From Ramlibacter alkalitolerans (GTDB taxonomy: Bacteria > Pseudomonadota > Gammaproteobacteria > Burkholderiales > Burkholderiaceae_C), in assembly GCF_016722765.1 (NCBI RefSeq), contig NZ_JAEQND010000008.1, positions 282,257-346,256 of the forward strand: a stretch of 64,000 nucleotides of DNA, read 5' to 3'. The stretch's first letter is position 1. Every line of letters starts with the position of its first letter. Below the pieces are notes generated by a model that did no database searches, was not told the DNA's origin, and was given only the letters and a program-made list of their open reading frames with translations. Shown here piece after piece: positions 55,126 to 63,643 of this stretch. Position numbers and translations under genes: made by a program.

Positions 55126-55743
55126 TCACGCTTCCAGCCAGCGTGCGATCCCCTGCCACTGTTCGAGGTCGCGTTCGACCTTGCCCGGCGCCACGTCCCA
55201 CAGCGTGAGCCCGCGCGCGGCCAGGTGCACGTAGTTCTGCGTCGGCCGCAGCAGGCCGAGGACCGGCAGCCCCAGGCCCTCCACGAACTCCTGCAGCTTG
55301 TCGGCGGCGATCGTGCGCGCGTCGACGCGCATGCCGACGATGCCCACCTGCATGCGCCCGGCCTTGCGCAGCAGCGCCAGTTCGTCGAGGAAGGCGCGCG
55401 TGGCATAGATGTCGAAGATGCTCGCCTGCAGCGGCACCACCACCTTGTCCGCGAAGCGCAGCGCCTCCTGCAGCAGGCGGCCCTGCATGCCCGCCGGAGT
55501 GTCAAGCACCACGTGCGTCGTGCCCTTGGGCGGTTTGGCGATCCGGCCTTCGCCCATCTCCCAGCTGCTGATCGCGCGCGCCTCGGGTGGCCGCAGCCGC
55601 AGCCACAGGCGCGAGGATTGCTGGCGGTCGGCGTCGCCGAGCATCACCCCGTGGCCGCGGCTGGCGAAGAATCCTGCGATGTTGGTGGCGATCGTGGACT
55701 TGCCCACGCCACCTTTCGGGTTCGCAACGACGACGACCGGCAT
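55126..55743 (-). CDS. ParA family ATPase
   Basis: A 205-residue deviant Walker A ATPase with KGGVGKST at 10-17, the LDTPAG switch II and no N-terminal DNA-binding domain, like MipZ or orphan ParA proteins that position cellular cargo. No ParB or parS partner is adjacent, so chromosome partition is unlikely. It is divergent from kefF with 58 bases between. Confidence 0.88.
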   Translation of the reverse strand: MPVVVVANPKGGVGKSTIATNIAGFFASRGHGVMLGDADRQQSSRLWLRLRPPEARAISSWEMGEGRIAKPPKGTTHVVLDTPAGMQGRLLQEALRFADKVVVPLQASIFDIYATRAFLDELALLRKAGRMQVGIVGMRVDARTIAADKLQEFVEGLGLPVLGLLRPTQNYVHLAARGLTLWDVAPGKVERDLEQWQGIARWLEA

Positions 55744-55801
55744 GAACGGGCTCCTGAGTCGCGCGGCCCCGTCACAGGCCGCTTTGGGCTATGTTACAGG
55801 C

Positions 55802-56428
55802 ATGGATGAGCCCGCCACCCGCCGCCCCGGTGTCTACGTGCTGGCCGCGCACCCCGACTGGCGCGAGTCGCGGGTGACCCGGCTGCTGCTGCAGCAGGCG
55901 CGCAGCGTCCCCGGCGTGGAGGTGTCCGACCTCTACGCGCTGTATCCCGACTACGACATCGACGTCGACACCGAACAGGCCAACGTGCAGGCGGCGGATC
56001 TGCTCGTGCTGCTGCACCCGATCCAGTGGTACTCGATGCCGGCCCTGATGAAACTGTGGCTCGACGAGGTGCTGCGCTACGGGTGGGCCTACGGGCGTGC
56101 GGGCACCGCGCTGCACGGCAAGGACCTGTGGCTCGTGGCCAGCACGGGCGGTCCCGAGACCTCCTACCATCCCCAGGGCTACAACCGCTATTTCTTCGAT
56201 GCCTTCCTGCCGCCGTACGAGCAGACCGCAGCGCTGTGCGGCATGCGCTTCCTGCCGCCGCTGCTGCTGCATGGCGCACATCGCGCGGCGCGGGAGGAAC
56301 TCGATGGGCACGCCCAGGTCTTCCGCGATCGGCTGGCGAGCTATCCGGACTGGCCGGAGATCGCCGAAATGGGCAGCTGCCCGATCACGGACGTGCCGGC
56401 CACCGACCGTCCCGCGCGCCAGGCCTGA
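55802..56428 (+). CDS. kefF: Quinone oxidoreductase, ancillary subunit of potassium efflux (KefF/KefG)
   Basis: A 208-residue flavodoxin-fold NAD(P)H oxidoreductase. The family shows the N-terminal LAAHPDWRESRV, the HPIQWYSMPALMK loop and STGGPETSY. In enterobacteria such proteins bind and activate KefC or KefB. The kefC start follows the stop without any spacer, so the pair is co-translated, which confirms the assignment. The start is the ATG at 55802. Confidence 0.92.
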   Translation: MDEPATRRPGVYVLAAHPDWRESRVTRLLLQQARSVPGVEVSDLYALYPDYDIDVDTEQANVQAADLLVLLHPIQWYSMPALMKLWLDEVLRYGWAYGRAGTALHGKDLWLVASTGGPETSYHPQGYNRYFFDAFLPPYEQTAALCGMRFLPPLLLHGAHRAAREELDGHAQVFRDRLASYPDWPEIAEMGSCPITDVPATDRPARQA

Positions 56429-58270
56429 ATGGAACACGCACCGGCCTGGCTGACCAACAGCCTGATCTACCTGGCCGCGGCGGTGATCGCCGTGCCGCTC
56501 TCGCGCGCGATCGGCCTCGGCTCGATCCTGGGCTACCTCGCCGCCGGCATCGTGATCGGCCCCTGGGGCTTCGGCCTCGTCACCAACGTGGAAGACATCC
56601 TGCACTTCGCCGAATTCGGCGTGGTGCTGATGCTGTTCCTCATCGGCCTCGAACTGGAGCCGCGCCGCCTGTGGAGCCTGCGCCGGCCGATCTTCGGCTG
56701 GGGCAGCGCGCAGGTGCTGGGATGCGCGGCGCTGCTGTTCGCGGCCGCCATGATCGCCGGTGCCCCCTGGCGCATCGCGCTGGTGGCTGCCCTGGGGCTG
56801 GCGCTCTCGTCCACCGCGATCGCGCTGCAGGTGCTGGGCGAGCGCAACCTGCTGCCCACCAGCAGCGGGCGGGCGGGCTTTTCCATCCTGCTGTTCCAGG
56901 ACGTTGCCGCGATCCCCATCCTCGCCCTGCTGCCGCTGCTGGGAGGAACGCGCGACACCGATGCGGGCGGCGACGGCGGCTTCGAGGCACTGTGGATCGT
57001 CGGCGTGATCGGCGGGATCATCCTCGGTGGCCGGCTCGCGCTGCGGCCCGTGCTGCGCTGGATCGCCAAGAGCCGCACGCCGGAGATCTTCACCGCGGCG
57101 GCGCTGCTGCTGGTGGTGGCGATCGCCGCCCTCATGCAGATGATCGGCCTGTCGATGGCGCTCGGCGCCTTCCTGGCCGGCGTGCTGCTGGCGGAAAGCG
57201 AATACAAGCGCGAACTGGAGACCGACCTCGAGCCGTTCAAGGGGCTGCTGCTCGGTCTCTTCTTCATCGCGGTGGGCATGAGCATCGACTTCGGCGTGCT
57301 CGCCCGCTCACCGGGCTGGATGGCGCTGATCGTGGTGCTGCTGCTGGCCCTGAAGTGCGCCGTGATCTGGGGCATCGCGAAGCCGATGGGCATTCCGCTG
57401 GCCGAACGGCCCGTGTTCACGCTCCTGCTGGCGCAAGGCGGCGAGTTCGCCTTCGTCGTGTTCCAGGCCGCGGCGGGCGCGAAGGTCTTCTCCGCACAGA
57501 CCGCATCGCTCCTGATCGGCGCGGTGGCGGTCTCCATGCTGCTGACGCCGCTGCTGCTGCTGGCCGTCGACCGCTACCTGCTGCCCCGCTTCGCCGACGG
57601 CGAGCGCCGCCTGCCGGAGCTGAGCGAGCCGCAGGCCGCGCCGGTCATCATCGCCGGCTTCGGCCGCTACGGCCAGATCGTCGGCCGCATGCTCAATTCC
57701 GAAGGCATCGCCTCCACCGTGCTCGATCACGACGCCGACATGGTGGAGGCTGCGCGCTCATTCGGCTACAAGGTCCACTACGGCGACGCCACGCGGCTCG
57801 ACCTGCTGCGCACCGCGGGCGCGGAGACGGCGCGCGTGCTGGTCGTTGCCGTCGACGACAAGGAACAGTCGCTGCGCATCGTGGACCTGGCACGCGAGAA
57901 CTTCCCCCAGCTCGAACTGGTGGCCCGCGCCCGCGACGTGCCGCACTGGAATGCGTTGCGCGACCGCGGCGTGATGCGCGTGCAGCGCGAGCTGTTCGAA
58001 TCCAGCCTGCGCAGCGGGCGCACGGTGCTGGAGCTCCTGGGGCAGACGCCGCACCAGGCGCGCCAGCACGCGATGCGCTTTCGCCGCCACAACCTGGCGC
58101 TGTTCGAGAAGATGTACCCCGAGCACCGCGACCGCGCGCGCATGATCGCGGTGGTCAAGGAAGGGCGGCAGCAGTTCGAGGAACAGATGGCGCGCGAGCG
58201 GGCCGAGAACGAGGCGCGGCGCAAGCGGGGGGATGAGCGGATGCCGGGGTGGGATGAGACGATGCATTAG
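56429..58270 (+). CDS. kefC: Glutathione-regulated potassium-efflux antiporter KefC/KefB
   Basis: A 613-residue monovalent cation:proton antiporter with about twelve membrane helices (residues 5-385), including LIGLELEPRRLW, followed by a cytoplasmic RCK/TrkA-N domain with APVIIAGFGRYGQIVGRML (about 405-425). Electrophile-glutathione adducts trigger potassium efflux in the enterobacterial proteins. It is coupled to kefF. A basic, Arg/Glu-rich tail ends the protein. Confidence 0.94.
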   Translation: MEHAPAWLTNSLIYLAAAVIAVPLSRAIGLGSILGYLAAGIVIGPWGFGLVTNVEDILHFAEFGVVLMLFLIGLELEPRRLWSLRRPIFGWGSAQVLGCAALLFAAAMIAGAPWRIALVAALGLALSSTAIALQVLGERNLLPTSSGRAGFSILLFQDVAAIPILALLPLLGGTRDTDAGGDGGFEALWIVGVIGGIILGGRLALRPVLRWIAKSRTPEIFTAAALLLVVAIAALMQMIGLSMALGAFLAGVLLAESEYKRELETDLEPFKGLLLGLFFIAVGMSIDFGVLARSPGWMALIVVLLLALKCAVIWGIAKPMGIPLAERPVFTLLLAQGGEFAFVVFQAAAGAKVFSAQTASLLIGAVAVSMLLTPLLLLAVDRYLLPRFADGERRLPELSEPQAAPVIIAGFGRYGQIVGRMLNSEGIASTVLDHDADMVEAARSFGYKVHYGDATRLDLLRTAGAETARVLVVAVDDKEQSLRIVDLARENFPQLELVARARDVPHWNALRDRGVMRVQRELFESSLRSGRTVLELLGQTPHQARQHAMRFRRHNLALFEKMYPEHRDRARMIAVVKEGRQQFEEQMARERAENEARRKRGDERMPGWDETMH

Positions 58271-58350
58271 CGACTGCGCGCGCGGACCGATTTGCCGGCA
58301 TCAGCGGGTCTCGACGAATCTGTCAGCTGCCGCCACGCCTTGTCGCGAGC

Positions 58351-59310
58351 CTATGTCTCACACCGCGGGAACACCAGAACGTCTCCGTTCTGAAGCTTGA
58401 TCGCGGTGATGCCGGAACGTGTCGGCAGGATGCGGCCGCCTTGGTAGGCACTCATTGGAATTCCGGCGTCGTAGTCGCCACCGAAGCAACTCGTCCTCTT
58501 CAGCATTGCACCGCCATCCGGAAACGATTCTGGATCGTTGACGAGCTTCGAGAACGCCAGTGCGTTCATTGCGTCAACTGCACCGGCGATCCCCTTTTCC
58601 ACATGGTCCCGATACAGCCGATAGTCCTCGTGCTTCCAGTTCCCAAGCGCCTCCTCTTTCGTGACGCCCGGAATCGAGACAGGAAGATAAAACACGTTTT
58701 GGTCCATCAGCTCCGCGCCGCCAGGGCCGATCAACCTGGCCCGCACATGGATCCGAAGCCGTGAGAGGTCGACGGACATGGTCTGGCGCAAGAGGAATTG
58801 CATGACCGCCGACAATGACGCTCCCCGGGCGGATTCGACGGCGCCTTCCGACGACGAACTGGCCATGACTACGTCGGTGATGCGCATTGGCGTCTGCCTG
58901 GATGCGAGCGCAGTGAATTCGCGCTGTGCGACTGAACGCGCATATTCCTGGCTGGGAATATGCCCTTCCCGAGCGAGCAGTTCCAGGCTTTCCCTTCTCT
59001 GCGCTTGCGCGTCCGCTCCCACCAGCGCGCCGATCAACCCCGCGGCAATGGCTCCTCCCACGATACCCGCTGGTGTGACTGCCTGAAGCGGGGTCAATCC
59101 GGGTGCCGGAAGGCCCGCTACGGGAGCGTGTTCCGCGTCGAAGCGCGTACCGCTGGCGAGCGAACTCGCACCGGGGGCAATCACCACAACACGGGCCTGC
59201 GGAACCTTCGACACGGCTTCGGAGGACAAGTCATGGGATTGCGGCACTGACGCGCATCCGACAACGAAGAAAGAAAGAACAAACACCGACAGGACGTATT
59301 TCTGGGTCAT
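58351..59310 (-). CDS. Lipoprotein of unknown function at the distal integron end
   Basis: A 319-residue protein with a lipoprotein signal (VVGC, Cys19), a glycine-rich segment GIVGGAIAAGLIGALVG (about 82-98) that could be a membrane or glycine-zipper stretch, and a large soluble domain. It begins 22 bases inside a decayed attC site and has no attC after it, so it is either the last cassette of the integron, having lost its attC, or an ordinary gene. Its codon use is less GC-rich than the core. Function unknown. Confidence 0.7.
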   Translation of the reverse strand: MTQKYVLSVFVLSFFVVGCASVPQSHDLSSEAVSKVPQARVVVIAPGASSLASGTRFDAEHAPVAGLPAPGLTPLQAVTPAGIVGGAIAAGLIGALVGADAQAQRRESLELLAREGHIPSQEYARSVAQREFTALASRQTPMRITDVVMASSSSEGAVESARGASLSAVMQFLLRQTMSVDLSRLRIHVRARLIGPGGAELMDQNVFYLPVSIPGVTKEEALGNWKHEDYRLYRDHVEKGIAGAVDAMNALAFSKLVNDPESFPDGGAMLKRTSCFGGDYDAGIPMSAYQGGRILPTRSGITAIKLQNGDVLVFPRCET

Positions 59311-59331
59311 GAATCAGCTCTGGGTGATGAC

Positions 59332-59447
59332 AGCTAACGTCAACGTTCCAAATGCAGCGCCGTTCCACCACGAGGCGTGTGCTCGGACGCACCGCACGCA
59401 GCGCAATGCTGGTGTGCGTCCGTGTTGGACGACCCGCTAAAGCGCAC
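59332..59447 (-). repeat. Decayed attC site
   Basis: This aligns with the other type-A sites in the middle (GAGGCGTGTGCTC, GCGCAATGCTGG) and at the right end, but its core ends have drifted to AGCTAAC and GCTAAAG. It is the last recognisable attC of the array and is probably a poor recombination substrate. Confidence 0.65.
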
Positions 59448-59513
59448 TGGCACGGAGTTACTCTAGGCAGTCGTCTCGGTCGAAGATTCTCCAAGCCGTA
59501 GATTCTGCCGAAA

Positions 59514-59774
59514 CTATTCAACTCTAGAAAAACGGCACCCTGCAGTTGGAGGGGAAGCGAGCGGTCGGAACCCGGAAACGGTAGCCGCGCCGAGCGCGTT
59601 CACGTCCGAGCCGAGTAGTTGGATAAACACAGCACCCGTCTCGGAATCGTAGGAGCATCGCCCGAGAGCAAGTGAATGAAGCTCCTCCGTTCAATGGCAG
59701 CCTATTGCGCGGAGCCCGTTGAGGACGTCAGCGGACAACTCGGGTCCGGCGGATGTGAAATGCCGCTCCTTCAT
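59514..59774 (-). pseudogene. Small cassette ORF interrupted by one stop codon
   Basis: An ATG at 59774, three bases from the attC edge, opens an 86-codon frame that has a single in-frame TGA at 59691-59693. The 27 residues before it and the 58 after it both look protein-like; the second part contains YDSETGAVFIQLLG, reminiscent of DUF2283-type proteins. One substitution would restore a full ORF. The cassette (59448-59776) contains nothing else. Confidence 0.5.
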
Positions 59775-59776
59775 GC

Positions 59777-59895
59777 GCTCAACGTCGGAGTTGACCGGCA
59801 CGCACCGGCATTGCGCCGCGAGTCGTATGCTCCCGCGCAGGGCTTGTGGCGCAATGCCGGTGCGTGTCCGTGTCGAACGACCTGACCTGTTAGGC
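59777..59895 (-). repeat. attC site, type A
   Basis: 119 bases from GCTCAAC to GTTAGGC with the palindrome CGGCACGCACCGGCA...TGCCGGTGCGTG and the extrahelical G in GTCGAAC. It provides the end of the HEPN-like cassette. Confidence 0.88.
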
Positions 59896-60998
59896 GCGAT
59901 TAGGACCGCCATTTTCCCCCAATCCATCTTCTTCGAGTCGGGGTAAGCGATCGGCCGCGCGCTGCCGGAATGTCTTGTCATCCAATGCATAAATGTACGC
60001 AGGGAGGCCTCCCCCTGGGTAACACGCGATCCAAAACGCCCGTGCTACCGCCACAGCGTCTGCGAGTGCATTCTCCGCGCGCACGAGCCACTCCTGTGGT
60101 GTGCAGATGATCGGCGCCTTCGACGGTCCGAAGTGCATACTAGCGTCCCTTACTTCTTTGGTTTCGGCAAGAAACCGGCGGAACGGCTCCTGACGCTGCG
60201 CTTCGTCAATAATGCGCAAGGGCTCTGCGCATCCGTCCGGATCAATGCAGGATACCGTTCAAGTTTGAACTCAAGACTGAGATAGCGTCCTTTCCGCATC
60301 CCTTGCAGTTGTTCGAGCACCGTTGGACCCGTTGCGCTCCGACTTGCTTCAGTTCCGACGCTGTTTACAAGGGACTCGACGAAGGCCACGGCAGTTAGAA
60401 CTGTCAGGCGTGCGTACGTGCCGACGTTCATGTTTAGGCGTGTCAGCGTCCGGTGAGCAGTGGCGAGCTCACTCGCCGAACCCGGCTCTTTCGTCCTTCT
60501 TCGCTCCGCCCACATTCGATCATTGGCTTGGCCCACCAGGGCGTAAAGGAAGAATGCGTCATCGAGTAGCGCTACCTCCTCCGTTGCCGCCGTGCCTGCG
60601 TGAACGCCAACACCAACACGGGCTTGGCCAGGCAAATCAGTGGGCAACCAAAGGATCGGCGGCTCGAACCGCTCCGCCAACCAGCCATAGGTGATGCCGT
60701 ACCTCCAGACGTCGTAGTCTTTCCCGAGACGGATGAAATCGCGGCCAATTTCCTCGGGCGCGTGACGCGGCCGAATTCGGCCGCTCGGTGGCGTCCCCTT
60801 CTCTAAAATTGAACACAGCGCCACGCCTCGCTCCATAACCTCCTCGGGCGGGGCAGTTCGAATGAAGTCACCGACCTCATTCAGCATTTCCCGAACTTTG
60901 GGATTCACGCTGCCTCTCTCACAGGCGTCGAGCCCGAAATACAGCCCAGCGTATCCGTGAAGATACGCAAGCCGCTGCCTGACCTCTTGAGAGCGCAC
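59890..60998 (-). pseudogene. Frameshifted cassette gene for a HEPN-like protein
   Basis: The GTG at 60998 opens a frame of about 255 residues in the expected register. Around 60220-60235 the register shifts by one base, and a second frame continues without a gap to a stop within the attC core at 59890. Joined, they give about 365 residues of a helical protein. The second part has VRDASMHFGP, in which Arg and His are spaced Rx4H as in HEPN ribonucleases, and the first contains AFVESLVNSVG typical of that fold. The HEPN assignment is by eye. The shift may be a real mutation, a sequencing error, or less likely programmed frameshifting. Confidence 0.6.
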
Positions 60999-61006
60999 TC
61001 GGCAGT

Positions 61007-61120
61007 CCCTAACGTGAAGGTGACCGGCACGTTGCGGTAGGGGGCCGCACAGTGCAGGATTTCCAACGGCACTGTGCGGCCCCTTGCCGCAATGTGTCCA
61101 AGTCGACCGTTCTGTTAGAC
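61007..61120 (-). repeat. attC site, type B
   Basis: 114 bases ending GTTAGAC, with CACGTTGCGG...CCGCAATGTG arms and the extrahelical G in GTCGACC. Its central sequence (GGATTTCCAACGGC) matches the other type-B site at 62895, not the type-A sites. Confidence 0.85.
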
Positions 61121-61146
61121 CTCAGGCTACGCATACGTGTGTGCCC

Positions 61147-61656
61147 TCACGGCATCTTGACACGGAAGCCCTCCATCACCTGGTTGAACAATGCCGCTCC
61201 CTCTTCTCTTCCAGGGTTGCACACCATCTGGAAATTCAGGACCTTCCGAGGGGTGACATAGCCAACATAGATGAACAGGTTATGCCCTTCGGCCTCCGCA
61301 GAATAGCTCGTCTCCCAGCCGATTCCGCCTGGGTGGGGCCGAACTGAGCGTGTCAGCACCTTCACGCGTCCTGGGAATTGCTGCTCGTGTGCTTCGATTC
61401 GGCTGTCGATGCACACGTTTGCGAGTTCTTCCGCCTTCTCGTCTGGAACGGCGAAGAACTGAACACTAAGAATGATCGCAGCGCCGGTCTTGTCGGAGTA
61501 GAAGTTCAGCGTCTTTGGGTCAGGACTTGGGTACGACTGCCAGTGATCCTGCAGGTCCAAGCTGAACTCGTTGTACGTATGGCGAACGATCCCGTCGGAG
61601 CGACTCTCCTTAGGCGGCGTGGGCGCGGGAACAGAGAACTTGTAGCTAATCTGCAT
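61147..61656 (-). CDS. Cassette protein resembling DcrB/PsbP-like domains
   Basis: A 169-residue soluble protein with no signal peptide. It has FSLDLQDHWQSY near residue 32 and GWETSYSAE and YVGYVTPRKVLNFQMVC later, a pattern resembling DUF1795/DcrB and PsbP-like folds in which a beta-sheet domain begins with a short amphipathic strand. AGGAGG five bases before the ATG at 61656 is the best ribosome-binding site in the array, close to the attC edge. Function unknown; a fold similarity only. Confidence 0.65.
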   Translation of the reverse strand: MQISYKFSVPAPTPPKESRSDGIVRHTYNEFSLDLQDHWQSYPSPDPKTLNFYSDKTGAAIILSVQFFAVPDEKAEELANVCIDSRIEAHEQQFPGRVKVLTRSVRPHPGGIGWETSYSAEAEGHNLFIYVGYVTPRKVLNFQMVCNPGREEGAALFNQVMEGFRVKMP

Positions 61657-61669
61657 GGCGCCTCCTGAG

Positions 61670-61783
61670 GTCTAACGTCGGAGTTGACCGGCACGCACCG
61701 GCAAGGCGCCGCAAGACGTATGCTCCCGCGCACGGCTTGCGGCGCCTTGCCGGTGCGTGTCCGCGTCGAACGACCTGTTAGAC
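61670..61783 (-). repeat. attC site, type A
   Basis: 114 bases from GTCTAAC to GTTAGAC. The arm CGGCACGCACCGGCAAGGCG pairs with its mirror CGCCTTGCCGGTGCGTGTCCG, with one extra base. It is almost identical to the site at 62358. Confidence 0.92.
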
Positions 61784-61791
61784 CGCATGCC

Positions 61792-62091
61792 TCACACGCT
61801 CGGATTGCGACCGCGGCGCTCGTGCCAGAACGCTACGACTTCGAGCGTGTTGCCCCTCACGCGGTAATACACGAAATAGTGAATTCGGCCCAGATAGAGC
61901 CGTCGCACGAGCTCCGATCGGGACGTTTCCACTTTGCTCCCGACGCCAGGTTCGCGAACGAGCAAATCGAGAGCGCCGCGAAGATCCGCCATGACTGCGC
62001 CTGGAGCGGCTGGTCGGTTCTCAGCCCACCACGCAGCCGCTGCGCCGATCTGGCGTTCTGCGCGGGCCTTGATGCGGACCTGGAGGGCCAA
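61792..62091 (-). CDS. RelE/ParE-family toxin
   Basis: A 99-residue toxin of the RelE/ParE fold with AERQIGAAAAWWAENRPAA near the N-terminus, VRRLYLGRIHYFVYYRV (about 62-78) and VVAFWHERRGR at the end. It starts with a TTG at 62091, two bases after the antitoxin stop. ParE-like members poison gyrase and RelE-like members cut mRNA; the sequence does not decide between them. As a toxin-antitoxin cassette it would stabilise the array, a known feature of chromosomal integrons. Confidence 0.82.
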   Translation of the reverse strand: MALQVRIKARAERQIGAAAAWWAENRPAAPGAVMADLRGALDLLVREPGVGSKVETSRSELVRRLYLGRIHYFVYYRVRGNTLEVVAFWHERRGRNPSV

Positions 62092-62093
62092 GT

Positions 62094-62315
62094 TCAGCAG
62101 AAGCGCTGAAGCCGCGCGAAGAGTTCCTCGGCGGAGATTCCTTCTTCCGCGTCGGCTTCGTCCAGAGCCTGGAGCAACTCCGCCTCTTCCTTGGACGAAA
62201 GCTTCACCGCGGGCTCGTTGTCGCGGGTGAGGATGGTGACGGTCGTACCTTCGGGAAGGTCAAGGCCCTCCACCACGACCTTTCCATTCACGACGATACC
62301 TGTAGCCAGCTGCAT
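62094..62315 (-). CDS. Antitoxin of the RelE/ParE cassette
   Basis: A 73-residue protein with an N-terminal beta-type segment (GIVVNGKVVVEGLDLPEGTTVTIL) that suggests an AbrB-like or similar fold, followed by an acidic helix (EEAELLQALDEADAEEG). It ends two bases before the toxin start. The ATG at 62315 is inside the cassette; the longer open frame runs into the attC and is not used. Antitoxin identity rests on its pairing with the toxin. Confidence 0.75.
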   Translation of the reverse strand: MQLATGIVVNGKVVVEGLDLPEGTTVTILTRDNEPAVKLSSKEEAELLQALDEADAEEGISAEELFARLQRFC

Positions 62316-62357
62316 AGGCAAATGGTACTCCGATCGGCCACCACGGTCCACGCTGCG

Positions 62358-62471
62358 GTCTAACGTCGGAGTTGACCGGCACGCACCGGCAAGGCGCCGC
62401 AAGACGTATGCTCCCGCGCACGGCTTGCGGCGCCTTGCCGGTGCGTGTCCGTGTCGAACGACATGTTAGAC
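62358..62471 (-). repeat. attC site, type A
   Basis: 114 bases from GTCTAAC to GTTAGAC. It differs from the site at 61670 at only a few positions (for example CCGTGTCG and ACATGTTAG), so the two are a recent duplication or strongly homogenised. Confidence 0.92.
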
Positions 62472-62481
62472 CGCAACGCCC

Positions 62482-62886
62482 TCATGCTTGCGCAGCTCTC
62501 AAGAAGACGCCCACTCCGAGACCTGCAACGCCACCAAGCATCGCACCGATTGAGCTGTAGAAAAACGCCACGCCTGCAAAGAGAGTTCCAACGACGATCC
62601 GCTCCACTGCGGAATACCTAGGCCTATCAGTGTGCTGTGAGATGACATCAACCAATTTGAGGCCAGGCCTCCGTTTCCTCACGAGCTGCAAAAGCACCCA
62701 TAGCAAGAGGGCGACGACGACCGCAGCGCGAGAAAAATTGACGAGGACGGAGCCGAAGAGTCTCTGGTTCGGCACCAGCAGCCCAGCGACGAAGGCGACG
62801 GTTGCAGCCGCCACACCAATGCGTGATTGGTGCGCCCAAACCCAACGAAACGCGGGAAGTGCGAGGCTCATGGGAGAACGTTTCAT
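62482..62886 (-). CDS. Cassette membrane protein of unknown function
   Basis: A 134-residue protein with about three to four hydrophobic helices (about 20-36, 46-65, 94-110 and 112-128) and a charged segment RKRRPGLKLVD in the middle. The ATG at 62886 lies eight bases from the attC edge; a second ATG five codons on is possible. The longer open frame starts inside the attC. It is typical of the many cassette-encoded membrane proteins without known function. Confidence 0.6.
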   Translation of the reverse strand: MKRSPMSLALPAFRWVWAHQSRIGVAAATVAFVAGLLVPNQRLFGSVLVNFSRAAVVVALLLWVLLQLVRKRRPGLKLVDVISQHTDRPRYSAVERIVVGTLFAGVAFFYSSIGAMLGGVAGLGVGVFLRAAQA

Positions 62887-62894
62887 AACTTGCG

Positions 62895-63009
62895 GTCTAA
62901 CGTAAAGGTGACCGGCACGTTGCGGCAAGGGGCCGCACGGTGCAACGATTTCCAGCGGCGCCGTGCGGCCCCTTGCCGCAACGTGTCCGCGTCGACCAAC
63001 AAGTTAGGC
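62895..63009 (-). repeat. attC site, type B
   Basis: 115 bases from GTCTAAC to GTTAGGC. The arms CGGCACGTTGCGGCAAGGGG and CCCCTTGCCGCAACGTGTCCG pair, with an extrahelical G in GTCGACC. The stop codon of the neighbouring cassette ORF lies in its core. Confidence 0.9.
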
Positions 63010-63474
63010 ATCGCGGGCAACCCACTGGCTCAATGGATGATCCTGCGGAGCCAAGCACGCCAAGCTCGCTCGAAATTCCTTCGACCAAAGAATGGCGTTA
63101 GGAATGAATGCGGAGTGAAATGTCTCCGGCTGCGCCCCAGGTCCGACCCGATACAGCGCCACCCCACGCTCACCCTTCGGGGGCCAGTAATCGCGCACCT
63201 CGACGGGAGTGCGCCACTCTACGAGAGCCCTGCGTCCCCCGAAGAAATGCCTGGCCTGAACACCCTCAGATGAGAGCGTGACCCACACCCGTAGTTTGAA
63301 GAGCGGATAGACAAGCAGTTCGACGATGACAACGCTCAGAACGCCAAAAGCCGCGACTTCCGTGGTGAGCACACCGACAAACACAGCTCCAGCAGAGAAG
63401 ACTACTGCGACCAAAGCCAGGAGCACGTACCGCTCACGGAGGTACTTGGCAGGTATGCGAAACGAATGTTCCAA
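63004..63474 (-). CDS. Cassette protein with a helix pair and PH-like domain
   Basis: A 156-residue protein with two adjacent membrane helices (about 17-55) and a soluble domain with SSEGVQARHFFGGRRALVEWRTPVE, a layout like YcxB-type membrane-anchored PH domains. It resembles in outline the chromosomal gene at 515-1015. The TAA stop is provided by the attC core. Function unknown. Confidence 0.65.
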   Translation of the reverse strand: MEHSFRIPAKYLRERYVLLALVAVVFSAGAVFVGVLTTEVAAFGVLSVVIVELLVYPLFKLRVWVTLSSEGVQARHFFGGRRALVEWRTPVEVRDYWPPKGERGVALYRVGPGAQPETFHSAFIPNAILWSKEFRASLACLAPQDHPLSQWVARDA

Positions 63475-63522
63475 GGTGCAGATGATACGAACGGCTGGTC
63501 TACGCTCAATGACTATAGTGAC

Positions 63523-63636
63523 GCCTAACGTTGGAGTTGACCGGCACGCAGCGGCAGGGCGCCGCGGGCCGTATGCTCTCGCGCACGGCTCGCGGCGCCC
63601 TGCCGCTGCGTGTCCGTGTCGAACGACCTGTTAGAC
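63523..63636 (-). repeat. attC site, type A variant
   Basis: 114 bases from GCCTAAC to GTTAGAC. The stem differs from the other type-A sites (CACGCAGCGGCAGGGCG against CGCCCTGCCGCTGCGTG) yet keeps full pairing, with compensatory changes on both arms. Confidence 0.9.
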
Positions 63637-63643
63637 CTCACAG

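Noticed and set aside
61670..62471. ORFs running through attC sites (for example translations containing GACPCRTT or CRCVPVNSDV)
   Set aside because: The same peptides recur at each attC because the repeat is open in several frames; they are not genes.
59332..63636. The regularly spaced repeats as a CRISPR array
   Set aside because: Repeats are over 110 bases, internally palindromic and separated by 0.3-1.1 kb of mostly coding DNA. These are attC sites. No CRISPR array or cas gene was seen in the window.
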